NCBI RefSeq assembly: GCF_018224615.1
Contig: NZ_JAGTUK010000001.1
Span: 372,001 to 436,000 of the forward strand
Reading direction: 5' to 3'
Length of the DNA stretch: 64,000 nucleotides
From: Microbacterium paraoxydans
GTDB taxonomy: Bacteria > Actinomycetota > Actinomycetes > Actinomycetales > Microbacteriaceae
Under the pieces are notes generated by a model. The model ran no database searches. It was given only the letters and a program-made list of their open reading frames with translations, and was not told the origin of the DNA. Made by a program: the position numbers and the translations under genes. Position 1 is the first letter of the stretch; every line of letters starts with the position of its first letter. Below, one piece after another: positions 1-11,160 of the stretch.

Positions 1-359
<359 letters not shown>

Positions 360-382
360 CCACCCACCTGGAGGAACACCCG

Positions 383-1414
383 ATGAAGAAGACCCCCCTG
401 GCCGTGCTCGCCCTCGGTGGCGCGCTCACCCTCGCGCTCGCCGGCTGCGGTACCACGCAGACGCCATCCGCCTCGGGCAGCGCTGCCCCCGTCTCCACGA
501 GCGAGGGATGTGCCGACGACGCCACCTCGACCTCGACGGGCGCCGTGTCGGTGACGGACGACCTCGGCCGCACGGTCGAGCTGGACAAGCCGGCCGAGCG
601 GGTCGCGGTGCTGGAGTGGCAGCAGATCGAGGATGCGCTGACCCTGTGCGTGACGCCGGTCGCGGTGGCCGACGCCGATGGCTACTCCACGTGGGTCTCG
701 GCGGAGGAGCTGCCGGACGGCGTGGTCGACGTGGGCACGCGTCAGGAGCCGAACCTGGAGACCCTGTTCGGCACCGACCCCGATCTGGTGATCGTCGAGG
801 TGCGCGACGCGGACGACCCCATCGTGGAGCAGCTGGAGGCGTACGACGTTCCCGTGCTCGCGACGGTCGGCGCCGACGCGAAGGACCCGATCGCGAAGAT
901 GCTGAACACGTTCGACCTGATCGCCCAGGTGACGGGTCGCGAGGAGCGCGCCGAGGTCGTGGCCGAGGAGTTCCAGCAGCACCTGGACGACGCGAAGGCC
1001 GAACTGGCCGACCGTGAGCTGGCGACGCGCGACTTCGTGTTCTTCGACGGCTGGGTCGACGGCGGCAACGTGGCGCTGCGGCCGTTCGGTCAGGGCTCCC
1101 TCGTCGGCGAGATCGGCGAGCAGCTCGGCCTCGTGAACGCCTGGACCGGCACGGTCGACCCGGTGTACGGGCTGGGGCAGACCGACGTGGAGGGTATGAC
1201 CACGGTCGGCGACGCCAACCTGTTCTACACCGGCACGGAGGACCCCGACTCGGAGTACTACATCGACGCGCTGGCCGACAACCCCGCCTGGGCCTCGCTG
1301 CCCGCCGTGGCCGACGGCCGGCTGACCGCATTCCCCGCGGGTGTCTGGACCTTCGGCGGCCCCCGCTCGACCGAGCAGATCGTCGACGGCTTCGTCGAGG
1401 TGCTCTCGAAGTGA
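383..1414 (+). CDS. Iron-siderophore ABC transporter substrate-binding lipoprotein
   Basis: 343-residue periplasmic-binding-type protein of the FecB/FepB class. A lipoprotein signal peptide ends in the lipobox LALAGC with Cys22 as the lipidated residue, so the mature protein should be tethered to the outer face of the membrane. The segment TVELDKPAERVAVLEW (around residues 60-75) and the two-lobe fold with a long linking helix are typical of class III binding proteins for ferric siderophores or haem. A good Shine-Dalgarno GGAGGA lies before the ATG. The stop overlaps the permease start (GTGA), so the ATPase, lipoprotein and permease form one operon. Confidence 0.92.
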   Translation: MKKTPLAVLALGGALTLALAGCGTTQTPSASGSAAPVSTSEGCADDATSTSTGAVSVTDDLGRTVELDKPAERVAVLEWQQIEDALTLCVTPVAVADADGYSTWVSAEELPDGVVDVGTRQEPNLETLFGTDPDLVIVEVRDADDPIVEQLEAYDVPVLATVGADAKDPIAKMLNTFDLIAQVTGREERAEVVAEEFQQHLDDAKAELADRELATRDFVFFDGWVDGGNVALRPFGQGSLVGEIGEQLGLVNAWTGTVDPVYGLGQTDVEGMTTVGDANLFYTGTEDPDSEYYIDALADNPAWASLPAVADGRLTAFPAGVWTFGGPRSTEQIVDGFVEVLSK

Positions 1415-3498
1415 CCGAGACCCTCCGCCTCGACGGTGCGACGGATGCCGCGGCGCCGGAGCGTGCCGCGCCCTCCGCCTCCGTCGAGACGGGGGGCCGG
1501 GGGCCCGCGGCGCTCCTCACGGGGGTCGGGGTCCTCGTCGTGCTCGTGCTCGTGCTGCTCGCGGTCGCTGGCTGGCACCTCACGCAGGGCACGAGCGGGG
1601 CCGTGCTGCCCCCGGCCGACGTGCTGTGGGGCTCGCGGATCCCGCGCCTGGCCGCGGGCGTCGCGGTCGGCTTCGCGCTGGGCGTGGCGGGCATCCTGCT
1701 GCAGTCGCTCGCCCGCAACGCCCTCGCCTCGCCCGACACGCTGGGCGTGACCGCCGGTGCCTACCTCGCTGTCACGGCGCTCGCCGCGTTCGGGATCGCC
1801 GTGCCCGTGTGGGCCTCCGGGGCGGTGGCGTTCGCGGGCGGCATCGTGGCGGCCGGGATCGTGCTGGGCCTCGCGGGCGGCGCCGGCTCGTCCACCACGC
1901 GGCTCATCCTCGCCGGCACGGCCCTCGCCCTGGCGTTCCAGGCGGCGACCTCGACGCTGCTGATCCTGTTCGATGAGGAGACGAAGGGCCTGCTGGCCTG
2001 GGGGAGCGGGAGCCTGTCGCAGCTGGGGCTGACCGCGTTCCTGCAGGCGGCTCCGGTCGTGGTGGTGGTCACGGTCGTCGCGCTGCTGCTCTCCCGGCGG
2101 TTCGACATCCTGGCGCTCGGCGACGACACCGCCTCGTCGCTGGGCGTGCCGATCCGCTCCACGCGGGCGATCGGCATCCTCCTCGCGGTCGCGCTCACGG
2201 CCGTGTCGGTCACGCTCGCGGGACCGATGGGCTTCGTCGGGCTGTGCGCGCCGGTGCTCGCGCGACTGCTGTCCCGCGTGGTGCCCAGCCTGAACCGGCA
2301 CCTGCTGCTGATCCCGGCCGCCGGGCTGCTCGGGGCGGTCGTGGTGATCCTGGCGGATGCGCTGCTGCGGGCGCTGATCGGTGCCGAGGCCGCGATCCTC
2401 ATCCCCACGGGCGTCGCGACGACCCTGCTGGGCGCGATCGTGCTCGTGCTGATGGCCCGCCGTCTGCGCGACGCCGGTCCCACCCGTGAGCCGCCGCGCG
2501 TGCGCTTCGGGGTGCGCAGCCGTCTGCGCTTCCGCGTGACCCTGGCGGTCGTGGTGTGCGGGGTGGCCGGCGTGCTGCTGCTCGGTCTGCTCGCGGGGCA
2601 CACGTGGTTGCTGACGGGCGACATCGCGCTGTGGCTGCAGGGACAGGCGGCCCCGCCGATCGCGTTCGCGCTGGATGAGCGGGCGCCGCGGATCGTGGCC
2701 GCCGTGGTGGCGGGCGGGGCGCTCGCGCTCTCCGGTGCGCTGATCCAGGGTGTGAGCCGCAACCCGCTCGCCGATCCGAGCATCCTCGGGGTCACGGGCG
2801 GCGGCGGGCTGGGCGCGGTGCTGGTGATCACGAGTGTCGCGTCGTCCACGGGCGGCATGATCGCGGGAGCCGTGACGGGCTCGCTGCTGGCGTTCGCGCT
2901 CGTGTACCTGCTGTCGTGGCGGGGCGGCCTGAGCGCCGACCGGTTCCTGCTGATCGGCATCGGGGTGTCGTACTTCACGGTCTCGCTGACGACCTTCTTC
3001 CTGCTGCGCTCGAACCCGTGGGACACCCCGAAGATCTACACGTGGCTCTCCGGCACGACGTACGGGCGTGCGTGGGAGCAGATCGTGCCGCTCGCGATCG
3101 TGCTGGCGATCGCGGTGCCGTTCGTGGTGATGAGCCGCCGCGAGCTCGATGTGCTGTCGCTCGACGAGGACACCCCGCGCCTGGTCGGCATCCGGCTTGA
3201 GCCGGTGCGGCTGACGCTGCTGGCCGTGGCGGCGGTGCTGGCCGCGCTGAGCGTCACGGCGATCGGGGTGATCGGCTTCGTGGGGCTGGTGGCGCCGCAC
3301 GCCGCCCGGGCGCTGGTGGGGGCGCGGCATGCGCGGGTGATCCCGGTGGCGGTGCTGCTGGGCGGCCTGCTGGTGGGTGTGGCCGACACGGTCGGGCGCA
3401 CGGTGATCGCGCCGGCGCAGCTGCCGGCCGGGCTGGTGGTGGCGCTGATCGGTGCGCCGTATTTCGTGTGGCTGCTCTGGCGGTCGCGCGACGCCTGA
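1411..3498 (+). CDS. Fused double FecCD-type siderophore permease
   Basis: 695-residue membrane protein made of two FecCD permease units in tandem (about residues 45-350 and 380-690), each normally ten helices, so about twenty in total. Each half carries the cytoplasmic coupling motif next to a conserved GFVGL turn (GPMGFVGLCAPVLARLL in the first, GVIGFVGLVAPHAARAL in the second). This is the FhuB arrangement, where one chain replaces a FecC/FecD heterodimer. The start is GTG, overlapping the lipoprotein stop by four bases, so translation is probably coupled. Substrate is presumably a ferric siderophore. Confidence 0.93.
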   Translation: MTETLRLDGATDAAAPERAAPSASVETGGRGPAALLTGVGVLVVLVLVLLAVAGWHLTQGTSGAVLPPADVLWGSRIPRLAAGVAVGFALGVAGILLQSLARNALASPDTLGVTAGAYLAVTALAAFGIAVPVWASGAVAFAGGIVAAGIVLGLAGGAGSSTTRLILAGTALALAFQAATSTLLILFDEETKGLLAWGSGSLSQLGLTAFLQAAPVVVVVTVVALLLSRRFDILALGDDTASSLGVPIRSTRAIGILLAVALTAVSVTLAGPMGFVGLCAPVLARLLSRVVPSLNRHLLLIPAAGLLGAVVVILADALLRALIGAEAAILIPTGVATTLLGAIVLVLMARRLRDAGPTREPPRVRFGVRSRLRFRVTLAVVVCGVAGVLLLGLLAGHTWLLTGDIALWLQGQAAPPIAFALDERAPRIVAAVVAGGALALSGALIQGVSRNPLADPSILGVTGGGGLGAVLVITSVASSTGGMIAGAVTGSLLAFALVYLLSWRGGLSADRFLLIGIGVSYFTVSLTTFFLLRSNPWDTPKIYTWLSGTTYGRAWEQIVPLAIVLAIAVPFVVMSRRELDVLSLDEDTPRLVGIRLEPVRLTLLAVAAVLAALSVTAIGVIGFVGLVAPHAARALVGARHARVIPVAVLLGGLLVGVADTVGRTVIAPAQLPAGLVVALIGAPYFVWLLWRSRDA

Positions 3499-3528
3499 GC
3501 CGAGCGACCGCGCCCGTCCGGAATCGGA

Positions 3529-3559
3529 AACGCACCCCCGGAGCGTCCGGGGGTGCGTT
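3529..3559. terminator. Strong bidirectional terminator hairpin
   Basis: Perfect inverted repeat with 14-base arms (AACGCACCCCCGGA and its complement) around a 3-base loop. It lies between the convergent siderophore permease and the alpha/beta hydrolase, ends in TTCC on the plus strand and TTTCC on the minus strand, and probably stops transcription from both sides. Confidence 0.85.
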
Positions 3560-3585
3560 CCTGCGTTCGCCTGGGGGCGCCGGGG

Positions 3586-5092
<1,507 letters not shown>

Positions 5093-5094
5093 CG

Positions 5095-5110
5095 CGCGGT
5101 CGCGACCGCG
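5095..5110. terminator. Palindrome between convergent genes, possible terminator
   Basis: Perfect 16-base palindrome CGCGGTCGCGACCGCG between the tetR stop and the stop codon of the convergent glycosyltransferase gene. There is no U-tract, so termination is only suggested by its position. Confidence 0.45.
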
Positions 5111-6352
5111 TCACTCGCCGTCGTCGGCGGCCCGCCGCGCGGCCGCGTCCCACGCCTCGCGCACGCCTCGCAGGTGCTGCTCCGGCTGGAACGGGTGCGA
5201 GGCCGAGACCGTGCGCAGCGAGCGCTCCACCACGATGCCCGGGTGATGCACGAGCTCGCGCAGCATGGCCGCCATGCCCTTCACGTCGGGCGAGCCGCAC
5301 AGGATGCCCGCCTCGGCCAGCCCCTCCCGCAGCCGGGGGTCGATGTAGAGCACACTGCGGGCCGCCCGGAACGCCTCGGCCACCACGACCGGCTGCGGGT
5401 CGAGCCCGAACGAGGTGACGGCCAGCAGGTGCGAGTCGCGCATCAGCGGCTGGATGCCCTCCGGCTCGACGCGGCCGAGGAACTGGATGCTGCTCCCGCC
5501 CTCGGGTGACGTGCTCGCCGCCGCCTCGCGCGCCTCGGCGAACAGCGGCCCGTCGCCCGCGATGCGCGCCACGAGCGAGCCCGGTGCCAGATCCTCGCCC
5601 GCCTTCCTCACGGCCCGCACGAACTCGAGGATGCCCGACTCGAGCGTGAGCCGCCCGACCCACAGCACCTGCAGCGGCAGCTCGACCGACGGGAGGGGCA
5701 CACCCGGCGTCGTGCGCGGCGGCATCGGGTTGGGTACCACCTCGACCTCGGGGAGGCCGGCGATCCGCAGCGCCTCGGCCTGGTGCGCGGACGGCGAGAT
5801 CACGGCGTCCGCCTCCATCGCGGCGTCGAGCGTCACGCTGCGCACCGCGGCGTCGACCGCGCGGGGCGTGTCGGGCAGGGCCGTACGCGGAGCGCGGCCC
5901 CGCAGCACGCGCGAGAGCCCGCGCACGGCGGCGGCGGCGAGCCGGTCGAACCGCCGCAGGTCCGGCCCCTGCCAGAAGAACGTGTGCACCGTGTGCACCA
6001 CCGGGATGCCCAGTTCCTGAGCCACCCGGGTGGCGGCCGCGGTGAGACCGAACTCCGAGTGCACGTGCACCACGTCGATCGACCTCTCCCGGAACAGGCG
6101 GCGCAGCCGGGAGCGCAGTCCGCGGGTGTTGCGGATCGCCGGCATGTCCACGCCGGGAACGACGAACGCCGCGGCGATCAGGATGGGCGCCTCTCCCGGG
6201 GGCACGGGTCGCGGGGCGCTGCCGGGTTGCGCCGCTCCGATCACCACGACCTCGTCTCCGGCGGCGCGCAGCAGCTCCGCCTCGCGCAGCACGACGGCCT
6301 GCGCATCCCCGATGCGGTCGAGCGCGTAGTCGCAGACGAGTGCGATCCTCAC
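5111..6352 (-). CDS. Glycosyltransferase, GT4-like (GT-B fold)
   Basis: 413-residue GT-B glycosyltransferase. The N-terminal Rossmann half begins MRIALVCDYALDRIGDAQ and contains IDVVHVHSEFG and VVHTVHTFFW; the C-terminal half has VLWVGRLTLESGILEFVRA, ARIAGDGPLF and the nucleotide-sugar region ending in VVVAEAFRAA, all usual in GT4 enzymes. The expected EX7E motif appears weakened, with Gln-Pro-Val in place of Glu-Pro-Phe before VVAEA. The start is GTG 6352 with a G-rich Shine-Dalgarno; a GTG three codons upstream is the alternative. Donor and acceptor are unknown. It is divergent from the TspO-like gene and has no operon partner here. Confidence 0.88.
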   Translation of the reverse strand: MRIALVCDYALDRIGDAQAVVLREAELLRAAGDEVVVIGAAQPGSAPRPVPPGEAPILIAAAFVVPGVDMPAIRNTRGLRSRLRRLFRERSIDVVHVHSEFGLTAAATRVAQELGIPVVHTVHTFFWQGPDLRRFDRLAAAAVRGLSRVLRGRAPRTALPDTPRAVDAAVRSVTLDAAMEADAVISPSAHQAEALRIAGLPEVEVVPNPMPPRTTPGVPLPSVELPLQVLWVGRLTLESGILEFVRAVRKAGEDLAPGSLVARIAGDGPLFAEAREAAASTSPEGGSSIQFLGRVEPEGIQPLMRDSHLLAVTSFGLDPQPVVVAEAFRAARSVLYIDPRLREGLAEAGILCGSPDVKGMAAMLRELVHHPGIVVERSLRTVSASHPFQPEQHLRGVREAWDAAARRAADDGE

Positions 6353-6513
6353 GGCGATCACCCCCCAAAGCGTGCGGAACAGAGTGCTGTCAAACGTAAC
6401 ATATTACCTGACGGATGGCGGACCGGAGGCTCAGATGTCTCACTTGGTTAGCGATCTGCGCGAGGGCTGTCAAGGCCACTGCGGGCGGCGCCCCTTCGCC
6501 TTAGAGTCGCGGC

Positions 6514-7332
6514 ATGGAGACTTCGACGAAAGGCATCCTCCGCCAGAGCCTCGTGATCGCGGCGGCCGTGTTCATGCTCATCGCCGCGTCGGTCGGCGCC
6601 GGCGCGTTCGGCGGGGCCTCCGTGGACGAGCTGCAGAACGGCGCCCTGTCCGCGCAGGGGTCGTACCTCGCGCCCGCGGGGCCGGCGTTCTCGATCTGGT
6701 CGCTCATCTACCTCGGGCTGCTCGCCTACACCGTGTGGCAGGCCCTGCCCGCGCGTCGGCAGGACCCGCGGCAGGAGGCGGTCGGCGGCTGGATCGCGCT
6801 GTCGATGGTGCTCAACGGCCTGTGGCTGGTGACCGCGCGGTACCTCACGCTCTGGCTCACCGTGCTCGTGATCGCGCTGCTGCTCGCCGTGCTCGCGCGG
6901 GTGATCGTGCTGCTCGGCCGCTTCCCCGCCCGCAACACCGTCGACCGCGTGCTCACCGACGGCGCGAACGGCCTGCACTTCGGGTGGGTCACGATCGCGA
7001 CGGTCGCCAACGTCGCCGCGTGGCTCACGCAGACCCTACCGGCGGAGGCGGAGCGCCAGGCCGAGGTCTGGGCCATCGCGGTGCTCGCCGCCGTGCTGGT
7101 CATCGGCGCCGCGAGCGCCTGGTTCACCGGTCGCCTGGCACCCGCCCTCGCCACCGCGTGGGGGCTCTCGTGGCTCGCGGTCGGACGGCTCACCGGCGAA
7201 CCGCAGAGCACCCCCACCGCGATCGCCGCGATCGTGGTGGCCGTGGCCCTGGTGCTCGTGGGGGTCGTGGCGGTCGTGCGCCGCCGTCGCGCGGCCCCGC
7301 CGACCCTCGCACCTCAGAGCACCAGCCGGTAG
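6514..7332 (+). CDS. TspO/MBR-like tryptophan-rich membrane protein
   Basis: 272-residue integral membrane protein with about seven hydrophobic segments. The stretch APAGPAFSIWSLIYLGLLAYTVWQALP resembles the PxFxPPxxxFxxxWxxxY signature of TspO/MBR proteins, and two further segments (GGWIALSMVLNGLWL, ALATAWGLSWLAVG) fit the family; actinobacterial relatives of this length are usually called TspO/MBR. The role is uncertain (tetrapyrrole binding in classical TspO). The start looks leaderless: TAGAGT at 6502-6507, six bases, ATG. The 3' end overlaps kdpE on the opposite strand by 19 bases. Confidence 0.75.
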   Translation: METSTKGILRQSLVIAAAVFMLIAASVGAGAFGGASVDELQNGALSAQGSYLAPAGPAFSIWSLIYLGLLAYTVWQALPARRQDPRQEAVGGWIALSMVLNGLWLVTARYLTLWLTVLVIALLLAVLARVIVLLGRFPARNTVDRVLTDGANGLHFGWVTIATVANVAAWLTQTLPAEAERQAEVWAIAVLAAVLVIGAASAWFTGRLAPALATAWGLSWLAVGRLTGEPQSTPTAIAAIVVAVALVLVGVVAVVRRRRAAPPTLAPQSTSR

Positions 7333-7985
7333 CCCATCCCCGCCTCCGTGAGCAGGTGCACGGGCGACGACGGCTCGCTCTCCAGCTTCTTGCGCAGCTG
7401 CGACATGTACAGGCGCAGGTAGCCCGAGTCGGACACCTGCGCACTGCCCCAGATCTCCTTCAGCAGATCCTGCCGCGTGACCAGCGCCCCGGGGTGCCGC
7501 GCCAGATGCTCCAGCATGCGCCACTCGGTGGGCGTGAGGTGCACGCGAGTGCCAGCCCTGGTCACCGTCTTCGTCGCCAGGTCCACCACGACGTCGCCGA
7601 ACGCCACGACCGACTCGCCGTTCGCGGCCACCGCGCGCCGCGAGAGCGCCCGCAACCGCGCCAGCAGCTCGTCCACCTGGAACGGCTTGGTGACGAAGTC
7701 GTCCGCCCCGGCGTCGAGCGCCTCCACCTTGTCGGCCGAGCCCGTGCGACCGGACACCACGATGATCGGCACGGTCGTCCACCCGCGCAGGGCCTGGATC
7801 ACCTCGATGCCGTCGAGCCGCGGCATCCCGAGGTCGAGCATGATGAGGTCGGGGTGCGACTGCGCGGCCGCGGCGATCGCGGCGGCGCCGTCCGCGGCGA
7901 CCACCACCTCGTAGCCGTGCGCGGCGAGCGTGATGCGCAGCGCCCGCACCATCTGGGGGTCGTCGTCGGCGATGAGGAGCTTCAC
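7314..7985 (-). CDS. kdpE: KdpE, OmpR-family response regulator for potassium uptake
   Basis: 223 residues. The receiver domain has the acidic pocket (DDD near residue 7), phosphoacceptor Asp51 in LIMLDLGMP and the conserved lysine in VTKPF. The C-terminal winged helix (HLTPTEWRMLEHLARHPG ... YLRLYMSQLRKKLE) is of the OmpR/PhoB type. It is last in the kdp operon, overlapping kdpD by four bases, and should be activated by KdpD when potassium or turgor is low. A tandem motif upstream of kdp and of the APC permease at 20505-22571 is a candidate binding site. Confidence 0.96.
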   Translation of the reverse strand: MKLLIADDDPQMVRALRITLAAHGYEVVVAADGAAAIAAAAQSHPDLIMLDLGMPRLDGIEVIQALRGWTTVPIIVVSGRTGSADKVEALDAGADDFVTKPFQVDELLARLRALSRRAVAANGESVVAFGDVVVDLATKTVTRAGTRVHLTPTEWRMLEHLARHPGALVTRQDLLKEIWGSAQVSDSGYLRLYMSQLRKKLESEPSSPVHLLTEAGMGYRLVL

Positions 7986-10537
7986 TCCGTGCCCTCCGTG
8001 TCGGCAGACCCTGCGGCGAGCGGCAGGGAGATGACCATCGTGAGTCCGCCACCCGGCGTGTCCTCGGGTGTCAGGGTACCGCCCATGCCCTCGGTGAACC
8101 CGCGCGACAGCGCGAGCCCCAGGCCCAGGCCCGTGGTGTTGTCGGTGTCGCCGAAGCGCTGGAACGGCTGGAAGATGCGGTCGCGGCGCTCCGGGGCCAC
8201 GCCCGCGCCACGATCGACGATGCGGATCTCCGCGCGGTCGCCCAGACGGCTGGTCGACACCAGCACGCGGCTGTCGGCGGGGGAGTGGCGGTGCGCGTTC
8301 GCGATCACGTTGACCAGCACACGCTGCAGCAGCACCGGATCGGCAAACAGCGGAGGGAGGGCGGGGTCGAGCGCCAGGTCCACCTCGGAGGGGCCGAGCC
8401 CCAGTTCGTCCACGGCCGCAAGCACGGGGCCCGCCGCGTCGACGCGCAGGGACGACACCGCGAGCACGCCCGCCTCCACCCGGCTCACGTCGAGCAGATC
8501 GGTGACCAGGGCCGACAGGGTCGCGAGGCTCTCGTCGGCCGTGGCGAGCAGTTCCGCGCGGTCAGCCGCCGACAGCTCCTGCGCGGCGCGGAGCCCGCCG
8601 ATCGCCGCCACCGCCGAGGCCAGCGGGCGGCGCAGATCGTGGCTCACGGCGGAGAGCAGGGCGCTGCGCACCTGATCGGTCTCGGCCAGGGCCTCCGCCT
8701 CGCGCGCGGTCGCCCGCAGATCGGTGTGCTCGATGGCGGCGGCGAGCTGCGCCACGATCGCGTCGAGCAGCCGGCGCTCCGGGTTCGCGAGCGGCTCGCC
8801 GTTCAGCTCCAGCAGAGCCCTCGGCCCGCCGCCCGCCGCGCCGACCGGCAGGGTCGTGGCGCGCCCGTCCGGCACGGGCTCGCCGTCGCTCGCGAGCACC
8901 TGCCCGTCGGGTGTGAGCAGCCGGACCCCGCTGAGCCCGAACGCTTCGCGCGTGCGGCTCACGAGCGCCAGCACGGCGTTGTCGCCCCGGAGCACGTTGC
9001 CGGCGACGGCCGCCAGCAGCTCCGCCTCGGCCGTCGCGCGCTGCGCCGTCCTGGCCCGCCGCGCGGCCTGATCCACGATGATGCTCACCAGGATCGCGAT
9101 GACCACGTAGAGCGCGAGCGCGAGGGCGTGCAGCGGATGGGCGATCGTGATCGTGAACAGCGGGGCCACGAACAGGAAGTCGAGCGTGATGCCCGACAGC
9201 ACCGCGGCGAACACGGCAGGGCGGATGCCGCCGATCAGGGCGACCACGACCACGAGCAGCTGGTACGCGAGCACCTCCGCGGTGATCGACTCCGGGCTGC
9301 GGAAGGTGAACATGAGCCACGACAGCAGCGGCCCGAACACGAGCGCCACGCCGAAGCCCAGGGCCTGCCGCCGCCAGCCCAGCGCGCCGCCGGTGATGCG
9401 GGGGAGCGCGAGGCGCCCGCCCGCCGCCGCGTGGGTCACGATGTGCACGTCGATGTCGCCCGAGCGGCGGATGACCTCGGCACCGATGCCCGGTCCGGTG
9501 AGTGCCGCGGTCAGGCGTCCGCGCCGGCTCACGCCGATCACGAGCTGGGTGGCATCCGCCCCCTGCGCGAACTCCACGAGCGTGCCGGGGATGTCGTCGC
9601 CGACCACCTGGTGGTACGTGCCGCCGAGCGACTCGACGAGTGCGCGCTGCGAGGCCAGGGCGCCGGGCGTCTCGTCGCGCAGCCCGTCCTGCGAGGTCAC
9701 GTGCACCGCGAGCAGTTCCCCGCCCGCCGACCGCGCGGCGATGCGGGCTCCGCGGCGCAGCAGCGTTTCGCCCTCCGGACCGCCGGTCAGTGCGACGACC
9801 ACGCGCTCGCGCGCCTGCCACGAGCCCTCGATTCCCTGCTCGGCGCGGTACGTGCGCAGGGCGCTGTCGACCTCGTCGGCCAGCCACAGCAGTGCGAGCT
9901 CGCGCAGCGCGGTGAGGTTGCCCAGGCGGAAGTAGTTCGACAGTGCGGCGTCGATCCGCTCCGCCGGGTACACGAGCCCCGCCGACAGCCGGTCCCGCAG
10001 CGTCTGCGGGGCGAGGTCGACCACCTCGATCTCGTCGGCGGCGCGCACCACGGCGTCGGGGATCGTCTCCTGCTGCGCGATGCCGGTGATCTTCTCCACC
10101 ACCGCGTTCAGCGACTCGATGTGCTGCACGTTCACGGTGGTCACGACGTCGATGCCCGCCCGCAGCAGCTCCTCCACGTCCTGCCAGCGCTTGGCGTGTC
10201 GGGAGCCGGGGGTGTTGGTGTGGGCGAGCTCGTCCACCAGCGCGATCTCCGGGGCGCGCGCGAGCACGGCGTCCAGGTCGAGCTCGGTGAGCGTCACCCC
10301 GCGGTGCTCGTCGACGCGTCGCGCGACCTCGGGGATCCCCGCGGTCAGGGCCGCCGTGGCCGCCCGGCCGTGGGTCTCCACGACCGCGATCACCACGTCG
10401 TGGCCCTCGTCGAGCAGGCGCCGGCCCTCCGCGAGCATCTCGAACGTCTTGCCCACACCGGGGGCCGCGCCCAGCAGCACACGGAGGCGCCCGCGGCGCG
10501 GATGCTCCGGCGGGCGCGGCGTCCGCTCTGCGCTCAT
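7982..10537 (-). CDS. kdpD: KdpD, potassium-responsive sensor histidine kinase
   Basis: 851-residue membrane sensor with the full KdpD order: N-terminal KdpD domain with Walker A GAAPGVGKT (about residues 22-30) and the VDELAHTNTPGSRH motif, a universal-stress-protein-like domain, four closely spaced membrane helices (about residues 390-500), a GAF-like region, HisKA with His633 in AVSHDLRRPL, and HATPase_c with the N box NVIANAHRHS and G boxes GLGLGLALSRGF. It phosphorylates KdpE. It overlaps both kdpC and kdpE by four bases, so the sensor pair is translated with the pump. Confidence 0.96.
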   Translation of the reverse strand: MSAERTPRPPEHPRRGRLRVLLGAAPGVGKTFEMLAEGRRLLDEGHDVVIAVVETHGRAATAALTAGIPEVARRVDEHRGVTLTELDLDAVLARAPEIALVDELAHTNTPGSRHAKRWQDVEELLRAGIDVVTTVNVQHIESLNAVVEKITGIAQQETIPDAVVRAADEIEVVDLAPQTLRDRLSAGLVYPAERIDAALSNYFRLGNLTALRELALLWLADEVDSALRTYRAEQGIEGSWQARERVVVALTGGPEGETLLRRGARIAARSAGGELLAVHVTSQDGLRDETPGALASQRALVESLGGTYHQVVGDDIPGTLVEFAQGADATQLVIGVSRRGRLTAALTGPGIGAEVIRRSGDIDVHIVTHAAAGGRLALPRITGGALGWRRQALGFGVALVFGPLLSWLMFTFRSPESITAEVLAYQLLVVVVALIGGIRPAVFAAVLSGITLDFLFVAPLFTITIAHPLHALALALYVVIAILVSIIVDQAARRARTAQRATAEAELLAAVAGNVLRGDNAVLALVSRTREAFGLSGVRLLTPDGQVLASDGEPVPDGRATTLPVGAAGGGPRALLELNGEPLANPERRLLDAIVAQLAAAIEHTDLRATAREAEALAETDQVRSALLSAVSHDLRRPLASAVAAIGGLRAAQELSAADRAELLATADESLATLSALVTDLLDVSRVEAGVLAVSSLRVDAAGPVLAAVDELGLGPSEVDLALDPALPPLFADPVLLQRVLVNVIANAHRHSPADSRVLVSTSRLGDRAEIRIVDRGAGVAPERRDRIFQPFQRFGDTDNTTGLGLGLALSRGFTEGMGGTLTPEDTPGGGLTMVISLPLAAGSADTEGTE

Positions 10538-11139
10538 TCACCCTCCCGGTCGTCCAGTGCGAGGTTGAGCTCGGCGACGTTGATGCGCTCCTCGCCGAGG
10601 AAGCCCAGGTCCCGTCCTTGAATCCTAGACTCCACGAGCGCACGCACCTCGTCCTCGGGCAGGTCGCGCGCCGCCGCCACGCGCGGCACCTGCAGCAGGG
10701 CGTACGCGACGCTGATGTGCGGGTCGAGGCCGGAGCCGGAGGCGGTCACCGCGTCGGCCGGGACCTGGGACGGGTCGACCCCCTCGCGCTTCGCGATCTC
10801 GGCCTTCCGTGCGGCGATGGTGTCCACGAGGTCGGGGTTCTCCGGGCCCAGGTTGCTGCCGCTCGAGGCGGCGCCGTCGTAGCCGTCGCCCGCCGCCGAC
10901 GGCCGGGACTGGAAGTACTGCGGCAGGGCCTGGCCGTCGGCGTCGGTGAAGGACTGCCCGATCAGGGCGCTGCCGCGGTCGTCCGGCAGCATCGAGCCGT
11001 TCGCCTGCGCCGGCAGCAGCAGCTGGCCGATGCCGGTCACGAGCAGGGTGTAGCCGACGCCGAGCACGAGCGTGAGCACGAGCATCGCGCGGACGGCGAC
11101 ACCGGCGGTGCGCATCGTGGTGCGAGTGGTGGAGGACAT
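10534..11139 (-). CDS. kdpC: KdpC, potassium-transporting ATPase subunit C
   Basis: 201 residues with one N-terminal membrane helix (about residues 14-34) and an extracytoplasmic domain holding the conserved YFQSRPSAA...GSNLGPENPDL block and the C-terminal DPHISVAYALLQVPRVA motif. It stabilises the KdpFABC pump and assists potassium transfer. It lies 21 bases after kdpB and overlaps kdpD by four. Confidence 0.96.
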   Translation of the reverse strand: MSSTTRTTMRTAGVAVRAMLVLTLVLGVGYTLLVTGIGQLLLPAQANGSMLPDDRGSALIGQSFTDADGQALPQYFQSRPSAAGDGYDGAASSGSNLGPENPDLVDTIAARKAEIAKREGVDPSQVPADAVTASGSGLDPHISVAYALLQVPRVAAARDLPEDEVRALVESRIQGRDLGFLGEERINVAELNLALDDREGE

Positions 11140-11160
11140 GGGGTGCCTTTCGGACGGGGA

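Noticed and set aside
1258..3330. 690-codon open frame on the minus strand opposite the siderophore permease
   Set aside because: Its composition (His, Arg, Gln-rich, no domains) is the mirror image of a GC-rich gene on the other strand. Many similar long frames occur over the window and were left out for the same reason.
6353..6513. Small gene in the gap between the glycosyltransferase and TspO-like genes
   Set aside because: An ATG at 6414 opens a frame but without ribosome site, conserved pattern or GC-biased third positions. The gap holds the two divergent promoters and a short GTAA/TTAC repeat at 6396-6407.
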